From contig JAACJK010000230.1 of assembly GCA_013368325.1 (NCBI GenBank), forward strand, positions 1 to 64,000: a stretch of DNA of 64,000 bases, read 5' to 3'. Source of the stretch: Ephemerocybe angulata (taxonomy: Eukaryota > Basidiomycota > Agaricomycetes > Agaricales > Psathyrellaceae). The notes beneath the pieces are model-generated. The model was not told where the DNA came from, made no database searches, and saw nothing but the letters and a program-made list of their open reading frames with translations. The position numbers were made by a program, and so were the translations under genes. Of the stretch, positions 1 to 12,412 are shown piece after piece. Within the stretch, counting starts at the first letter, position 1. Each line of letters starts with the position of its first letter.

Positions 1-682
1 GCCATCCTCTAGCGATAGCGAGTACATTAGGCAGTGAGTACGTGCGTGAAGCGACGTACAAAGTACTTTCATCTCTTGACACCTTCCACGCCACTATAAA
101 TTCAGTGAGACTCGCAGGGTAGTCTAAAGCTAGGCTCACACCTTCCTTTTGTGACAGCAGGGACATCAGGCAGCCAGTGCGCGCCCCCTTGTGCGCGAAG
201 TACAATGTGCGTTCATATGCGACGTACGAGCACTCATTTTCCGCCAGTATTCTACAGTTCAGTAAGATTGATCTGCAAGAAGTTTAACGAGCAGTGTCTG
301 ACAGTGAAAGGGTGCGTACCTCATTCTACTGTTGCTAAATCCGAGCTGGCAAGGTGCGACTTGACGCCTTCCTTTGTCACTTGGTTTAGTATGATATATG
401 TTTATATATGTCTAGATTTTTCATAGCATGTACTGTGTGCTATTCATTATTATTCTACGTACATACTTTTACTTTAAATGTATTGAGCGAGCCTGGAGAG
501 CATGAACAGTCTTGATGTGGAGTAAACGTGAGACGAAACGCGCAAGTCAGACGCGGAACTGTGAATCCTTACCGGTTTCGACTTTAGCAACAACCATCAA
601 GCTCACCCCACCCCACTCGAGTACGGGTCGTCCAGACTGCGCACTCACTACAGCTGGTATAGTAAATTCTAGTATAGCTGAA
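1..682. other. Gene-poor left edge
   Basis: No coding region could be supported here. Open frames are short and start on non-ATG codons. The stretch probably holds the promoter and 5' leader of the gene that begins at 683. The left edge is cut by the window, so an upstream gene cannot be excluded. Confidence 0.4.
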
Positions 683-1556
683 ATGGGGCGCCCTGTTCTC
701 TATAAAACGGAGGAGGAGAAAAAGGCCGCTGCATGCGAACGAAGCAGGAAGTACTATGAACGGTTAGGGCCCGGCATCCTTGTTACCACTTACGCCGTCC
801 AACTGACTTTATTGCAGATTCCGGGAGAACATCTCCATTTCCAGGAAGCAGAAATATGCAGCCAAAAGGCGTAACGATCCTTCGAAGCATGAGAAAGTAA
901 AAGTTGTTAAATCTGACGAGGAGCGCAAGTACGACAATCGTCAGAAAAGCAATCGGTCATATCAGCGGTGCGTACTTCATTGATTGTATACATGGATGCG
1001 CTCTCAAAAATGGGTGTACATTTCTAGAAGGAAATCTGCCCCAAAGAATGAAGGCAGTAGTAGCAAACAATCGAAACCGGCGAGTGATTTAAGGTGTGTT
1101 AAACGAGCGACAAATGCCATTCCATACCTCATAGGAACTGTGTTTCTTAGCACTGCAGTGGTTAGCCGCCGGCCTCCGAGGGACATCTGGGAAGGGCATA
1201 CCAAATTTCTCCTCACATCCTACAAGGACATGCTGGAAAATAGGTCGCTTCGCGAGTTCCTGGAGGATATTTCAGCTCGGTACATCGAGAGTGGTGTGGT
1301 CGAGGACCTTGTATTGGTCTTGCCGCGCCTAATCCGGCTTCGAGAAGGTGTTTACGCCCATGAGCAAGATATCTCATTGGAGGTGGGAGCAGCAGCTCAA
1401 CTTGGTGAGCTCGAAGCGCTGGGTGCCAAAATAGACCAAGCTGTGGAGATGATTCAGGACTTGGAGGACATGGCCAGGTTCCGTGGGCACGACGAATTTA
1501 TTGATTTGTATAGCGAGGGTGACCTGTACTATCAGAGATCACATTTGTTAGATTGA
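683..1556 (+). CDS. Small basic-headed hypothetical protein, 4 exons
   Basis: I do not know the function. The start is the ATG at 683, opening MGRPVLYKTEEEKKAA. Three short introns keep one frame: 763-817, 968-1027 and 1094-1150. The last is 57 nt, a multiple of three, so retention would also stay open. Spliced, the N-terminal third is strongly basic (a run around RSRKYYERFREN, then a lysine/arginine-rich linker), and the C-terminal part is acidic and helical with leucine-rich segments, ending YYQRSHLLD. The MGRP-x-LY-T-EEK opening followed by RxYY is, from memory, a common start of small agaricomycete proteins of unknown role. A nucleic-acid-binding role would be a guess from charge alone. 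It lies just upstream of the transposase-bearing block. Confidence 0.6.
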
Positions 1557-1695
1557 ATGGCATGCAAGTTGACATCCAAGGGATGTTATACTCCTTCTCT
1601 TTCTGTTGAACTCCGTTCTGAGCTACCAGGAAGGTATTAACTGACGTCGAGCGTGACTTTATCAATACGATACTTATGTGATTATAGACAGTAAC

Positions 1696-3506
1696 TCAAA
1701 TATCGAATGAAGGGCAAAGGATAAAAGATATCATTTCGATGGTGACAGGAAAAAGGTATTGAGGTAATGGAGGGTGGCTACAGGGGTTCTTCAGTTTCAG
1801 AGAACTCCTCTTCGTCATCCTCCTCCGGCTCGTCCTCGGCGGGTACAGTTCGTTCTCCTCCGTGATGACAGTCAACGATTCCAGCCTTCTTTCCAGCTCC
1901 TCCAACCTCTCGTTCGCCAGTGCCAGCTTTTGCTCCGTGGCAGCTGTCTTGGCTTCAGCGGCCTCCGCTCGAGCCTTGTTTCTCAACGCCTCAACGATAG
2001 ATTCAACCTTGGCCTTACGGTCAGCGCGGACTAGACTGGTCATTGTCATGCTAACATCCTTATGAAAGGACGCGAGCGCAGCCGGAGCTTCAGCACGGAG
2101 CTTTGGGGACGAATAATGCGTGAAGGGAGTCCGAGCAGATGGATGCTGCACGGCAACATACATCCAGCAACCTGATCGAATGGAGATGCTCTCGCACTAG
2201 GTTCCTTATTAGCTCATGAAATTAGGGGTGCAATGATAGGAACGGTACGAACGCGGGACATGAGGTCATGGACCCAACCGGAATAACACTTCGTCGCGCG
2301 GGCGTTATCCACAATTTCCGGGAGCAATGGGCGCTTACGGGCCAAACCTAAAGACAGGGATGAAACAGGTCAGCACGATCGACAGAAAAAAAGAAGGGGA
2401 CGCACGCCAGTTCCGGGCACCGCGACCCACTCCCTCAATCCAGTCGAAGATTGGCTTCGCACCGGATGCATAGGCCCGTTTCTTGGAGCGGGTGCGGGGG
2501 AACTGTTCATCGAATCCTCGCGGGGGCGCTTTTGCCCATGCTGGGACACAGAGTCCACATGGTCGTCAACGAGAGGCGTGGGACTAGTCGTTACAGAGGG
2601 TGCGGGCTGTGATGTTACATCAGAGGTTTCAAGTTCGCCATCCGGGAGTGGGACTGCGCCGGCGGGCTCTGGCACAGCACATGCGGAGGGCATGAGCCCA
2701 GCCTGTGTCGCAGGGACGGGGGCTGTAATATCCTGTGTCGCAGGGACGGGGGCTGGAATATCGTCGTCCAGAAGGGAGAGATCGACGTTGTAGGCGTTAC
2801 TCTGGGCCGTCAGAGGCGCACCACCGACGGTTGAAGGAGACTGGTCAGTTCCGGCAGGCGGTGCAGTAGCAGACGGAGGCGCGGGTCCCGCAAGCCCATA
2901 GGAGGCGGGGTTGAAGAGCCAGGGGTGCGACATTGGGGTATCTGATTGGGATGTTAGAATGTGCACGCCGTCCGCGATTCGCGAAGGAAGAGCAACTTAC
3001 ACCCGGGAGGGAACTGATACACCGGAGCACTTGGAGTTCCAGGGGGTAGCTCTGAACTCCAGCAGGAGTTGCTGAGGGTGGGTTGAAGTTGAAGGCGTAC
3101 GGGTTCACTGAGAGAGGTTTGATGGATCAGCAAAGGACAACGAGAACAACCTAATTCTAACTTACTTTGTCCAAATTGAAATTGAGGGTACATCGGCACT
3201 ACGAGGGAAGGTATAAATTGATGATGAGATATTTAATGTGCACGGGGCGCACCTTGTTGAGCTGCGAGTGCTGGACCTTGTTGGACAGCGAGTGTTGGAT
3301 CGATGACTGGGTTCTGACCAGCGGGGGGAGGCTATTGATAGCCTTTAGAGAGATATCCCGTACGCGAATGCAAAACGTACACCTGCTTGAGCCTTGCGGC
3401 TGTGAGCACACTCAGTCAGGAGTGGGCTACCATCACATCGACGGCAGTGAAGCTTTTTGGCGGGCTTCGGCTCTTTGGTTGGTTGTCGACGTTTGGAAGG
3501 AGCCAT
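1696..3506 (-). CDS. Proline-rich hypothetical with Cys/His head and coiled-coil tail, multi-exon
   Basis: Function not recognised. The ATG at 3506 opens MAPSKRRQPTKEPKPAKK and then a small Cys/His motif (C-x2-C-x8-C-x-H). Exons that keep frame are 3506-3381, 3331-3253, 3198-3166, 3107-3003 and 2941-2406; the introns are 49-61 nt. These encode a Pro/Gln/Ala-rich stretch with a repeated DIxAPVPATQ unit. The 3' part is less certain. A segment near 2340-2214 reads as a basic stretch (KRPLLPEIVDNARATKC), and 2163-1696 encodes a predicted coiled coil rich in Ala/Glu/Arg. They may be further exons or a separate short gene. Near 1830 an alternative frame gives an acidic tail, so a frameshift there is possible. 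It is transcribed divergently from the KDZ transposase, so it could be an accessory gene of that element. Confidence 0.45.
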
Positions 3507-3660
3507 GATGATGTTGAGTTGTCGTTGGCTAACGGTGCCAGGCTATATGGAGAGGGATGGGGTTCGAGCGAAAACAGCGGGTGCCCATGAGACGACCCTG
3601 GAACGATCCCACATGACTCCTGCCTTCTCCCTTGTATCATCGTTCCCCATGTGAGCCCAT

Positions 3661-3930
3661 GTGAGCCCATGCGCCTTGATAAGATTGGATTGAGGCCCGC
3701 GCCGGGTGCTGAATTGGAAATGACGCGCTAAGCACGACCAAAGCACGACGGTGAGCCCATGCGCCTTGATGAGACTGGATTAAGACCCCCACTTGGAGAC
3801 GATGGGTGCCGAATTGCAAATAACTTGCCTAAGCCAGCCGGTGACCCATGTGCCTCGCATGGGAGCGGATTAAGGCCCCAAATATGTATTTGGATCGATG
3901 GGTGCTGAGCGCTGAATCGGAAACAAGGCT
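3661..3930. repeat. Three-copy 90-bp tandem repeat upstream of the KDZ gene
   Basis: Diverged units begin at 3661, 3751 and 3841, exactly 90 bp apart. Each opens with a version of GTGAGCCCATGCGCCTTGAT. Each continues through a GGATT(A/G)AGGCC-like core and a GGGTGCTGAA-like segment. The first two units are close and the third is more diverged. The array sits in the 480-bp gap between two divergent genes and ends about 60 bp before the transposase ATG. It could be a subterminal repeat of the element or part of its promoter. Confidence 0.75.
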
Positions 3931-3988
3931 CATAAACCACACGACACTTTTACCCCCACCCCAAGGCATTGCTTTCTAGCTCACCAAT

Positions 3989-6900
3989 ATGGCCACGAGA
4001 AAGAAACGAAGGCGTAAAGATGAAGATGACCTTGACGATGAGGCTCAGCATTCGTTCCCTAGTGAGCTCCTGGAGGCCGTGGCGGAAACTTCTTACTGGA
4101 CATCCCCAACGAAACCTCAGCGAATTTTCGAAGAGGCAAAGAGCCCTAGAAAGCGCGTTGTAAAGAAGGTTCTTGCTCAATCATCGCAGACCGCTGGGGC
4201 TTTCAAAGAGGATGATGAGGGTGCTTGGACACAAGAGGTGCCGTCAAGTCAAGCTACGGGCGCCAGTGGCATCGAGGACGGTGGGACAATATCGGACGTT
4301 GTGCCCGACCAAGCGCCGGACGACGGTGATTTCGGCTCTTGGGTCGGCTCGGAAGTAATTGATCCAGACCTTGGGTGGATCGGCGAAGACGACGACTTCG
4401 AAGACTATGTTGACGCCGTAACCTCACATGTCGCGGGGTATAGCCACCTTCATACCTCTCTATTCGTTGTTCAGGGATGGGATTCTAACAAGAGGCAGAC
4501 CACGGTAAGTGTCGTATCTGATTTAGTTTGCTTTAATACTTGACATTGACTCCACCTAAGGATGCGTGGTATCATATGCGATTCCAAACCTCCGATGTAG
4601 GACAGCTCGACACCGGGTGCACCTGCCCTAAAGCTCTTAACCGCAACCTCTGTGTGCACAGGCGGTACTTTCAGGACTATGAGGTCGAGAGTATCATTCT
4701 CGAGAAGAATGCCGAAGGAACCGAGGACAGGGATGTTGCAGGTGATAAGGATAGGACAGGTAAGCTACTTAACTTACCTCTTCAGTAATGAAATAGCATT
4801 GTAACGATGGACTCATCACCCCGGCAGCGACGCTCTTCTCCCGCCGCATCCTAGGACGCCATCGTTTGGAAAGCTTGTACTCCGTTCAGTCGATGTCGTC
4901 CTCCGAGCTCAAAGGCCGAGCGATCGTCAGTAATATCCTTTCCCGTTCGGAATCGACCTGGAAATGCTCCAAGGACACGGGACTTCTATCATGCTATCAT
5001 ATAAACAAGGCCAGAGAGCGGTACCCAGACGTCCCAGAAGATGAAATCGAAGATTTGGAGGACTTTGTAGACTCAAGCCTCGACTCACTCTCTATAGGCG
5101 AACTTGGTCAGTTCCTGTGATCTGAACTATCTTGTGGGATGACGCTGATCTATCCTCAGCTCGCGGACCCGGTACCACAGTATCCTATCTGCCAATACAT
5201 CCACCGTTCTGGGCGCGAATCCCGTCCGACCCCAAGCTCTATTCCGATCCCCCTCCTGCCCGGACACCCCCAGATGGCCCATTCCCTCTTCAAGCCGATT
5301 CCTCCTGCAACTGTGGAACAACGCGGACCTTCTTCAATAGGGATGGGCTGAAAAAAACGAAGCGTTGCAAGTTGTACACCCTGCTAACGGTTCATGACGT
5401 CGAGATTGAGGTTCAAGTCTGCCCCGTTTGTCCTTCCGTCCGGCGAAAGCGAATCGGCCCTGATCTGCGCGCACATGGCATATTCAATTTCAACAATTCT
5501 GCCCTTGTCTCCCACGAGCTACTTGACGAATACACCAGCTGCTTTACCTCCTCAGAGACGCCCTTTACCGCCTGGTATACGCAATTGTCAAGACGCTATC
5601 TCCTTTCTGGAAAAGAGTTCATGGGCGACGACCTCTTTCGCGCCGTATGGTTCGCATACGTCTCCCTCCAGAAGTTCGACAACGACATGTCCTGTACGGT
5701 CTGCGGACCATCACCCGAGACGGTCATCTGGGATGGAATCACCTTAGCCTTTGGCCGGAAGCATCTCAGTGGTTCACTTCGCCCACCAACGTTTACGATG
5801 CCAGATTCCGTTCGGCGCCCTAACGTAAAGTACAAACCAAAGCAGCAACTCTTGCCCCTGGCGACATTACGACGGCGTTTCCGAGCCACGATGGAGCGGC
5901 CCACGCATCCCGACCGCATCGAGGATGGGGAAGAAGAAGGCGGTGTTGATGGCGCAAAATCTCCTTCGAAGAAATCGCGAGCCAAACCCAAGGCGAAGAA
6001 GGGTGGTACTGCGTCAAACCCCGACACTCCGTCGAAGCGGGCACAGGCCATCCCCGAGACATCCACCCCTTCGCTATCTCCCATGAAACCGCAGGCTAAC
6101 TCCGCGGCGATCTCGCTATCAACTGTGGCGGTCTCTACTGAAGCAACTGGTGCAACAGAAGGCACTCTCGAAGACGCAGGACCGACACCACTTCCCGCCA
6201 CCAATCCAAATGAGAACCTCCGACGTCGACAGGCTTTGTTAGTGGAAGACTACTTGGAGAAGGTGGACTCGGTGACTGAAGACATGAGAAAGGAATGTCC
6301 CGCCTTAGCGCAGCTATATACGATGCATTACGGCCGTGCAGCCTTTTGGTCAGGGCACAAACCTCCTGCCGTCATAAAGAACTTGTTCCGACAGGTACGC
6401 CCATTCTCTGGTCATGTGGACCCTGCTTACGACAACATAGATCGCCGCCGAGGAATCTGTGCTACAACTCGTCAACTACACGGCACTGCTCAAGCTTAGG
6501 GAGTTTGTGGCGAAGCCAGACGTTAACGTGGCCTATAAGCTGAGGCCCATACCTTCCCTGAACAAGGTTATAAATCACAGCGACGTAGATCTTGCTGATC
6601 TCTTGGGAGTGATGACCTGGATTGAAAAGAAGGCGCGTGCTACTCTCAAAGCACTGATCGTTGAACCGCCGCTGCCACCGCCCAACATACATATCCTCCC
6701 GAATGATCATCTGGATTGGATAACGGTACATCCTCTTTTGCCCTCGCCCCCATTCACCTCTAACTGACTAAATTTCGACAGACTGGTTGCTTTTATAGCA
6801 TGCCCATAATACGGCATCGCCCGCTTTATCCGTCACTGAAAGAGAACCAAGAAGAACAGGCATCAGGCCAGCAACGTGGGGATCGATGCGGGAAGTATTA

Positions 6901-7372
6901 CTCTCAATATGGAGAACGACGATTAACTGGGGGTATCATGGTATGCTGGTGTTCGCACAGCATTTGTTACGGGTTCCATTGTATCCCCAAAGCCGAAGGT
7001 CGTGACGATGTCTTCTCAGCAATGGTGACTCGATGGCCGACAGCTCCCAAAATCGTCATCTACGACTTTGCATGCGCCTTGGGTCCCTACTGCTTGCTGC
7101 GCGAGCCTATGTTTTTTGCAAATACCCTCTTTGCCATTGACATCTTTCATGCCACAGGTCACAGCAAATGTAGCCCTGCAGCATTCCTATCCGAGTATAT
7201 GAATGTGGACACCAAGCTCGAATACATCAATTCGAGCGCGGCCGAATGCGGCAATGGAGCACTTAGGAGGATTCGAAAATCGGTCAGCTATATGGGACAG
7301 AAGAGGGCTATTATATATACAAAGGTCTTCCTTTCTGTATGGAATAGGCTGAAGATCTTGAAAATAGACTAG
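3989..7372 (+). CDS. KDZ-superfamily DNA transposase with cysteine-cluster N-terminus, 6 exons
   Basis: This is a transposase of the Kyakuja-Dileera-Zisupton group. Exons are 3989-4504, 4561-4759, 4828-5106, 5160-6394, 6441-6725 and 6782-7372, giving 1034 residues with no stop or frame break. Near residue 192 is a SWIM-like zinc finger (CTC...CVH, C-x-C-x8-C-x-H). Near residues 380-440 is a second Cys cluster (CNCG, then C, then CPVCP), as in the CxC5/CxC6 clusters that accompany KDZ enzymes. A charged Ser/Pro linker follows. The C-terminal core has GGIMVCWCSHSICYGFH, an RWP segment, IVIYDFACAL with an acidic residue, AIDIFHATGHSKC, and SSAAECGNGALRRIRKSVSYM with a conserved Glu, which together match the RNase-H-like KDZ core. 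An intact frame suggests a recent or still competent copy. Its termini were not found. Confidence 0.88.
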
Positions 7373-7554
7373 CATTTATGGTGGCTTAACTGCCCTATCA
7401 ATTTGTGAGGCCAGTAGTTATGTTTACAGAAGCAGTGATCTGACGATCCACGGAGGTGAACGAACGCAAGCTCAATACTCAGGGACCTATGTCTCCAGAG
7501 GCATAGAAGGGCTGATGTTCGATTGGGGAGGAGGTACAAATGAGAAACTGGAGT

Positions 7555-8945
7555 GTCCAATGTCAGCAGAAGCATTGCTGATGGGAGGATTGAGGACGCA
7601 CCCTCCGTTGGTTGTAGAGACATCGGCTTCGCGCTGAGAATCGACGGAGCCCGATGGCTACCTACCTAGGTCAGTTGCACACTTTTGGAAGGCCATGCAA
7701 TGTTGTTGGATTTGCTGTGAGTGTAACTTCGTTGGTGCAAGATTGATCACGCCCCAATGGCATCCTTCGGTCGTCCTGCAGAGCTTCTTCCCAACAACAT
7801 TCCATTTGCCGTCACGGATGGGCTTGTTAAACTATGAGGGAAACTACCACGGTCTCGCACAGATAAGACACCGTACCATTGGTGGAGAACCGCGAAACTC
7901 GATTAGCGGGGGTTGCATCTAAGTGGTGTCAACGTCCATCGGTTGACCTGCATCCCAGCCGATATCAAGGACTCCGACGCTTGATAGGTCTCAGGGTCGA
8001 AAACCTAACCATCTCGCGAGCTGCCACCTCCGGCAGCGCTTTCTTAAAAAGTTGGTTGGATTCGATGTTGTGGAGGAGACACAAATGAAAAACTGGAGTG
8101 TCCAATGTCAGCAGAAGCATCGGCGATGGGAGGATGGAGAACGCACCCTCCGTTGGTTGTAGAGACATCGCAGGCCCGATAGATGCCGCCCTATGTCTAC
8201 TGAAGCAGTGTAAGGGCGTCACGCGCTTATGGAGGGAATGCAGCCCGGAAAATGAGCGTCCATTGTCAGGAGAGGCATCGGTGATGGGAGAATCGAGAAC
8301 GCACCTTCCGTTGGTTGTAGAGACATCGCAGGCCCGATAGACGGCGCCCTATGTCTACTGAAGCGCTGTAAATGCGTCGCGCGCTTATGGAGGGAATGCA
8401 GCCCAGAAAATGAGCGTCCATTGTCAGGAGAAGCATCGGTGATAGGAGGATCGAGAACGCACCTTCCGTTGGTTGTAGAGACATCGCAGGACCGATAGAC
8501 GGCGCCCTATGTCTACTGAAGCGCTGTAAAGGCGTCGCGCGCTTATGGAGGGAATGCAGCCCGGGTAATGCGCGTCCAATGTTGGCAGAAACATTGCTGA
8601 TAGGAGGATCCAGAACGCACCCTCCGTTGGTTGTGGAAACATCGGGGCTTCGCGTGGTTGTGGAGGAAATGCAGCAGCGAAACCGCCGCCCAATGTCAGC
8701 AGATGCATTGCTGAAGCGAGGATGGAGAACGCACCGACCATTGGTTGTAGAGACATCGCAGGCTCGATAGACGGCGCCCTATATCTACTGAAGCAGCGTA
8801 AGGGTGTCGCGCGCTTATGGAGGGAATGCAGCCCGGATAATGAGCGTCCAATGTCGGCAGAAACATCGGTGATGGGAGGATCGAGGACGCGCCTTCCGTT
8901 GGTTGTAGAGACATCGCAGGCCCGATAGACGGCGCCCTTAGCGCC
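7555..8945. repeat. 158-bp satellite array downstream of the transposase
   Basis: Using the anchor GTCCA(A/T)TGTCAG, units begin at 8100, 8258, 8416, 8574, 8688 and 8846. Spacing is exactly 158 bp except for one unit shortened by 44 bp (8574 to 8688). A diverged outlier lies at 7555. Each unit contains CCGTTGGTTGTAGAGACATC, a GGCCCGATAGACGGCGCCCTA-like stretch, and a CGCGCTTATGGAGGGAATGC-like stretch. Open frames over this region are by-products of the repeat, because 158 is not a multiple of three. The array starts within about 200 bp of the transposase stop codon and may be its subterminal repeat or a spread minisatellite. Confidence 0.85.
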
Positions 8946-9357
8946 GTTGCTTGTAGAAACACTGCGGAGGTGGTCCGTATCGTGGACCGTATCACCTGGA
9001 TAACCGGGAGCTCAATCCAGCATGCCATGTCTACACATGCAGCTATGTCTACAGATGCACCGAACTTTGGATGAGTGTTTAAGGAAGTATTCGAGGTGTC
9101 CACGGTCACCGGAAGCTTTGCTGAGGGATGGATGGGAGCGCACTCATCTCATCGTGAAGTACTGCTGGGATGGGATTCTAGACGGAAAGGACCCAGTGGG
9201 ATACACCTACAGACCATTTGACAGTATGGTACGCGATTGAGCCAAGCATTGGCCCACCTGCGACAGGATATAGCAGAAAGGGCAAAGGCCAAGGTATGGC
9301 CTATTGAGCGGGCATAGCCAAAAAGGGTGCAGGCATCACTTTTTACATCTTACATAA

Positions 9358-9379
9358 TCATCCTCGCCGGTGAGGATGA
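9358..9379. repeat. Short perfect inverted repeat
   Basis: TCATCCTC and GAGGATGA are separated by six bases, an 8-bp stem. A partial direct copy (ACCATCATCC) follows twice by 9420. The role is unknown; it may be a hairpin or a remnant of a repeat edge. Confidence 0.5.
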
Positions 9380-9455
9380 CCATCATCCTTCCCGGTTAGG
9401 TGCGTGTGGACCATCATCCGGTTTGTCGGTTATCTGCGAATAGCGAGCATCCAAG

Positions 9456-9773
9456 ATGAATGGTTTTCGTCGGTCTCGACAGAGGCGCGAGGTTGGCTCC
9501 GCTCGCGCCTACCTTCGTCATACCTGTCAAGCTTACCCTGCATTCTCTTTGTCGGAGTCGGATACCGACCTCCGCACATCTTCAGACGTTCTCCGTCCCC
9601 CTTTCCCCACTGCTGTGAGTAGCACCAGCGGGCAATTGAAGCTTTGGACCGTTGCGAGCCGATATGCCTTCACACGGCTTGATGTTCTCACGTTCCGCAT
9701 ATGGCTCTCACAAACTCAGCAACCCACACGAAAGGGAGGAAGAGGATTCAATTACAAGCGTCCCCCATCTTGA
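9456..9773 (+). pseudogene. Possible gene fragment, unrecognised
   Basis: An ATG at 9456 opens a frame with a basic head (RRSRQRREVG) and a Ser/Asp-rich stretch. If an intron from about 9615 to 9719 (GTGAG...CAG) is removed, it ends after about 70 residues at 9773. A different frame stays open from 9701 to 9916 with a hydrophobic, Asp-rich stretch. No family was recognised. It could be a small orphan gene, a decayed transposon fragment or chance. Confidence 0.2.
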
Positions 9774-12412
9774 ACAAGGCGATGCTGCTGGGAGATGCTC
9801 AGGTGGCTGATTGCGACCTATTGGGTAGCCACACGTTTTTTTCTACCTCGTCTTTCACCCAGTTTCAGTCCGGTGCCACCGTTGATGGCAACTTTGAAAG
9901 GCAAGTCCTCTTGTGAGCTCGGAAAGTTGATGAAGGGGAGGTTGAAGAACCCAGCAGTACGCGTAGAAACGCGGATAGGAAGGCCGCAGACTACGGAAAA
10001 CCGGAAGGATTCCCAACTTTCTTTCCATCTCTCAACTTACCGATTTTCCTAATTTGGAAGAGTGATTGTCCTCCAAAGACTCTCCAGAGCACATGAGAAG
10101 CCTCGAAACTCCTTTGACTGTAGTCCCCTCCGCCCACAGACCTCGTGCTATACTTCTTATCAGTCTTCTGTCTTTTTGGGCCCTGGATAGGTATGTCAAG
10201 GGTGGGTTAACGATTCTGCCATGCGCAACTTTTGGGGGACGGAAGCAATTCGAGGAGCTCGTCCGAGAGTAGCATCGATGTGGCTCTGAGAAGACGACAG
10301 GTACAGATTTCCCTTTGACGACCTTCTTCTGCTTTAAGCACTATCGATTGGCGCCGACCACGAGGAAATAAAGTAATCCGTCATCACCTTCTTTTTCGAC
10401 TCCCGACGTCATTTTGCTCGAGTGAAATCTACCAAATGGCTCGAGTATAAGCCCACGGTCGTGTTGACTTGTGCTTGAGCCTGCCTTTTAGAGGTTTAGT
10501 GCCCTTGTATGGACTGAAATGCGACGAGGAGCCTGGCAGGCGGCAACAAATGCGGCTTCTATCAAGGTGATCATGTCAGTGCATCGCACTCTGGGGTGGG
10601 TTCCGTATGTATTGCGCCAGTAAAAGACCGGCCGCCAGTAAGTGGGAGACATTGGGTCAGACTGGAGGTGCCTCATTCTCCACCGATGTTGTTCTCTCCC
10701 AAAGAGACGAGCCGCTGTATACCGTAAGGATCTCCAATATAAACTCCTGCTTGGGCATTGTACTACTGGAATACCTTGTGTTTTAGTGGGAGTGAGAATC
10801 GCCTTAACCTCATGCTTAAAAACCTGTGCACTCGCTTAATGTGCAAATGACTTTCTGTCGTCCCCTTATCCTCAGTCCCAATGCCTCTGCACCTTCATGA
10901 TAACGAGTTGCCTACCCCCCAAGCTGAGGAATGATTATGGCATTGACTTGAACGAAATATAACCTTTCAGGCATTGTCCATTTCTCTTTGTCGCCAATCA
11001 CCAATCACCATCGGGTGCTAGTAGATCTCCATTTATTTACCATGCGTCACTACGGCCATTCCACTCTGTCAGGCTGGTGTGATACAGATCCGAGACGACA
11101 GTGCCGGATGGAAGACAGGTCTCCGACGAAAACAAGAGTCGGCGCCAAAGCACAGTCATGGTGACAAAGGCCGCTGATAAAATATTAGTTCTATTGCGGG
11201 TAGACACATGTCAGCCGTGGTGCGCAGCTATTTACCGTGGCCAATTAGAGCTCCATGAGCTCGGGCTCGAGCTGTAATGGAGGATCGACTGCCCCATAGT
11301 AGCCTATTCGTGTCTAAGCTATTTCCTAATCGGACAGTGGAGACGCGCGGTGTGCCATTGACATATACTACTTACCGCAGCCGAATGTAGGCACAGAATG
11401 ATTAAGTCACTGTGAACTGTCAATGTGTGGAGTCCTGCTAGGAAGAGAATTCCTATTGACCTGCCGACGACCGTATCGTGTGTCAACGTCTGTCAGAATG
11501 CTCATGACATGCACTCTGACCTTTGGAAGACACCTTATGGTCCACGGTCATAGTCTTCGGTTAAATTGGTCGTCTCTGTAGCATACTTATATCTCTTTAC
11601 TAGTGTATCCATTTAGCCTCGTCGGAATGATAAATTGGTATAGTTATTTCGCCTGCAAAAGAGCAGCCTCATTTATCGCCGCGGCGGTTTGCTAAAGGGG
11701 CTTGACAAGAGCGCTTGCCACCCGAGGAATTCTTATGCGGCATCATATAGATACATGGCCTGTGAGGAGCCTGTCATAGACGCTCACAGGTATCACTCTC
11801 GTTGCCATGTAGTTTAAATTAGTGTCTATTTTCAGTACAAGAGGTCGCTTAACCTACATAACCTACACAAGCACGGTCTCTACATCGTGAATATCACTGT
11901 AGCGACTGGCTTATAAATCTGATTGTTTCGCGATGTTCGAATCGACTGGCAAATATAACAGTGGCTCATAGGTTAGACACTACTGATCAACCACATTGAG
12001 GGGGTACTTCCAAGAGGCTCAATTCGGTATACAAACGATTGAATTACCAGGTTATTTCTCCTCCGAGGCGTCGCCAACAAGTATTGAGATCAGATTGCGG
12101 TATGGCTCGAGAGACCAGCGGCTCAGTCGCCAGCCGCCAGCCGCTACGAAGGATACGGTTAGCAGTCTAACCCCTGGGGAGCCAGGCTGGGGCTGTCACG
12201 ATCAGCGCCTGTTGCTTTGAAGCTAAATTGGCGCCCAAGAGCCTTCGGCACGAGCCTCGAGAACAAGCCGAGAAGCGGAGCTTCGGAAATATCCGTGCCT
12301 CCGATCACAACGATGACGTCGTTCTGCCCTGCCAACAACGACGTGCACGACTGGCGTACGATGTCACGTATCTCTTACTCTCCACCGTCTCCCCCGTTTC
12401 TACTCTCTCTGA
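9774..12412. other. Gene-poor stretch of about 2.6 kb
   Basis: No gene or element could be supported. Open frames are short, mostly lack ATG starts and resemble nothing known to me. Composition is mixed, without long repeats visible by eye. The last few hundred bases should include the promoter of the uniporter gene that starts at 12413. Confidence 0.4.

Noticed and set aside
7555..8945. CRISPR-like regular repeats
   Set aside because: Whole 158-bp units repeat without unique spacers and the genome is fungal; this is a tandem satellite.
7965..9109. Several 70-140 codon frames over the satellite
   Set aside because: They repeat the same peptide pieces at the 158-bp period and change frame between units, so they are repeat translation, not genes.
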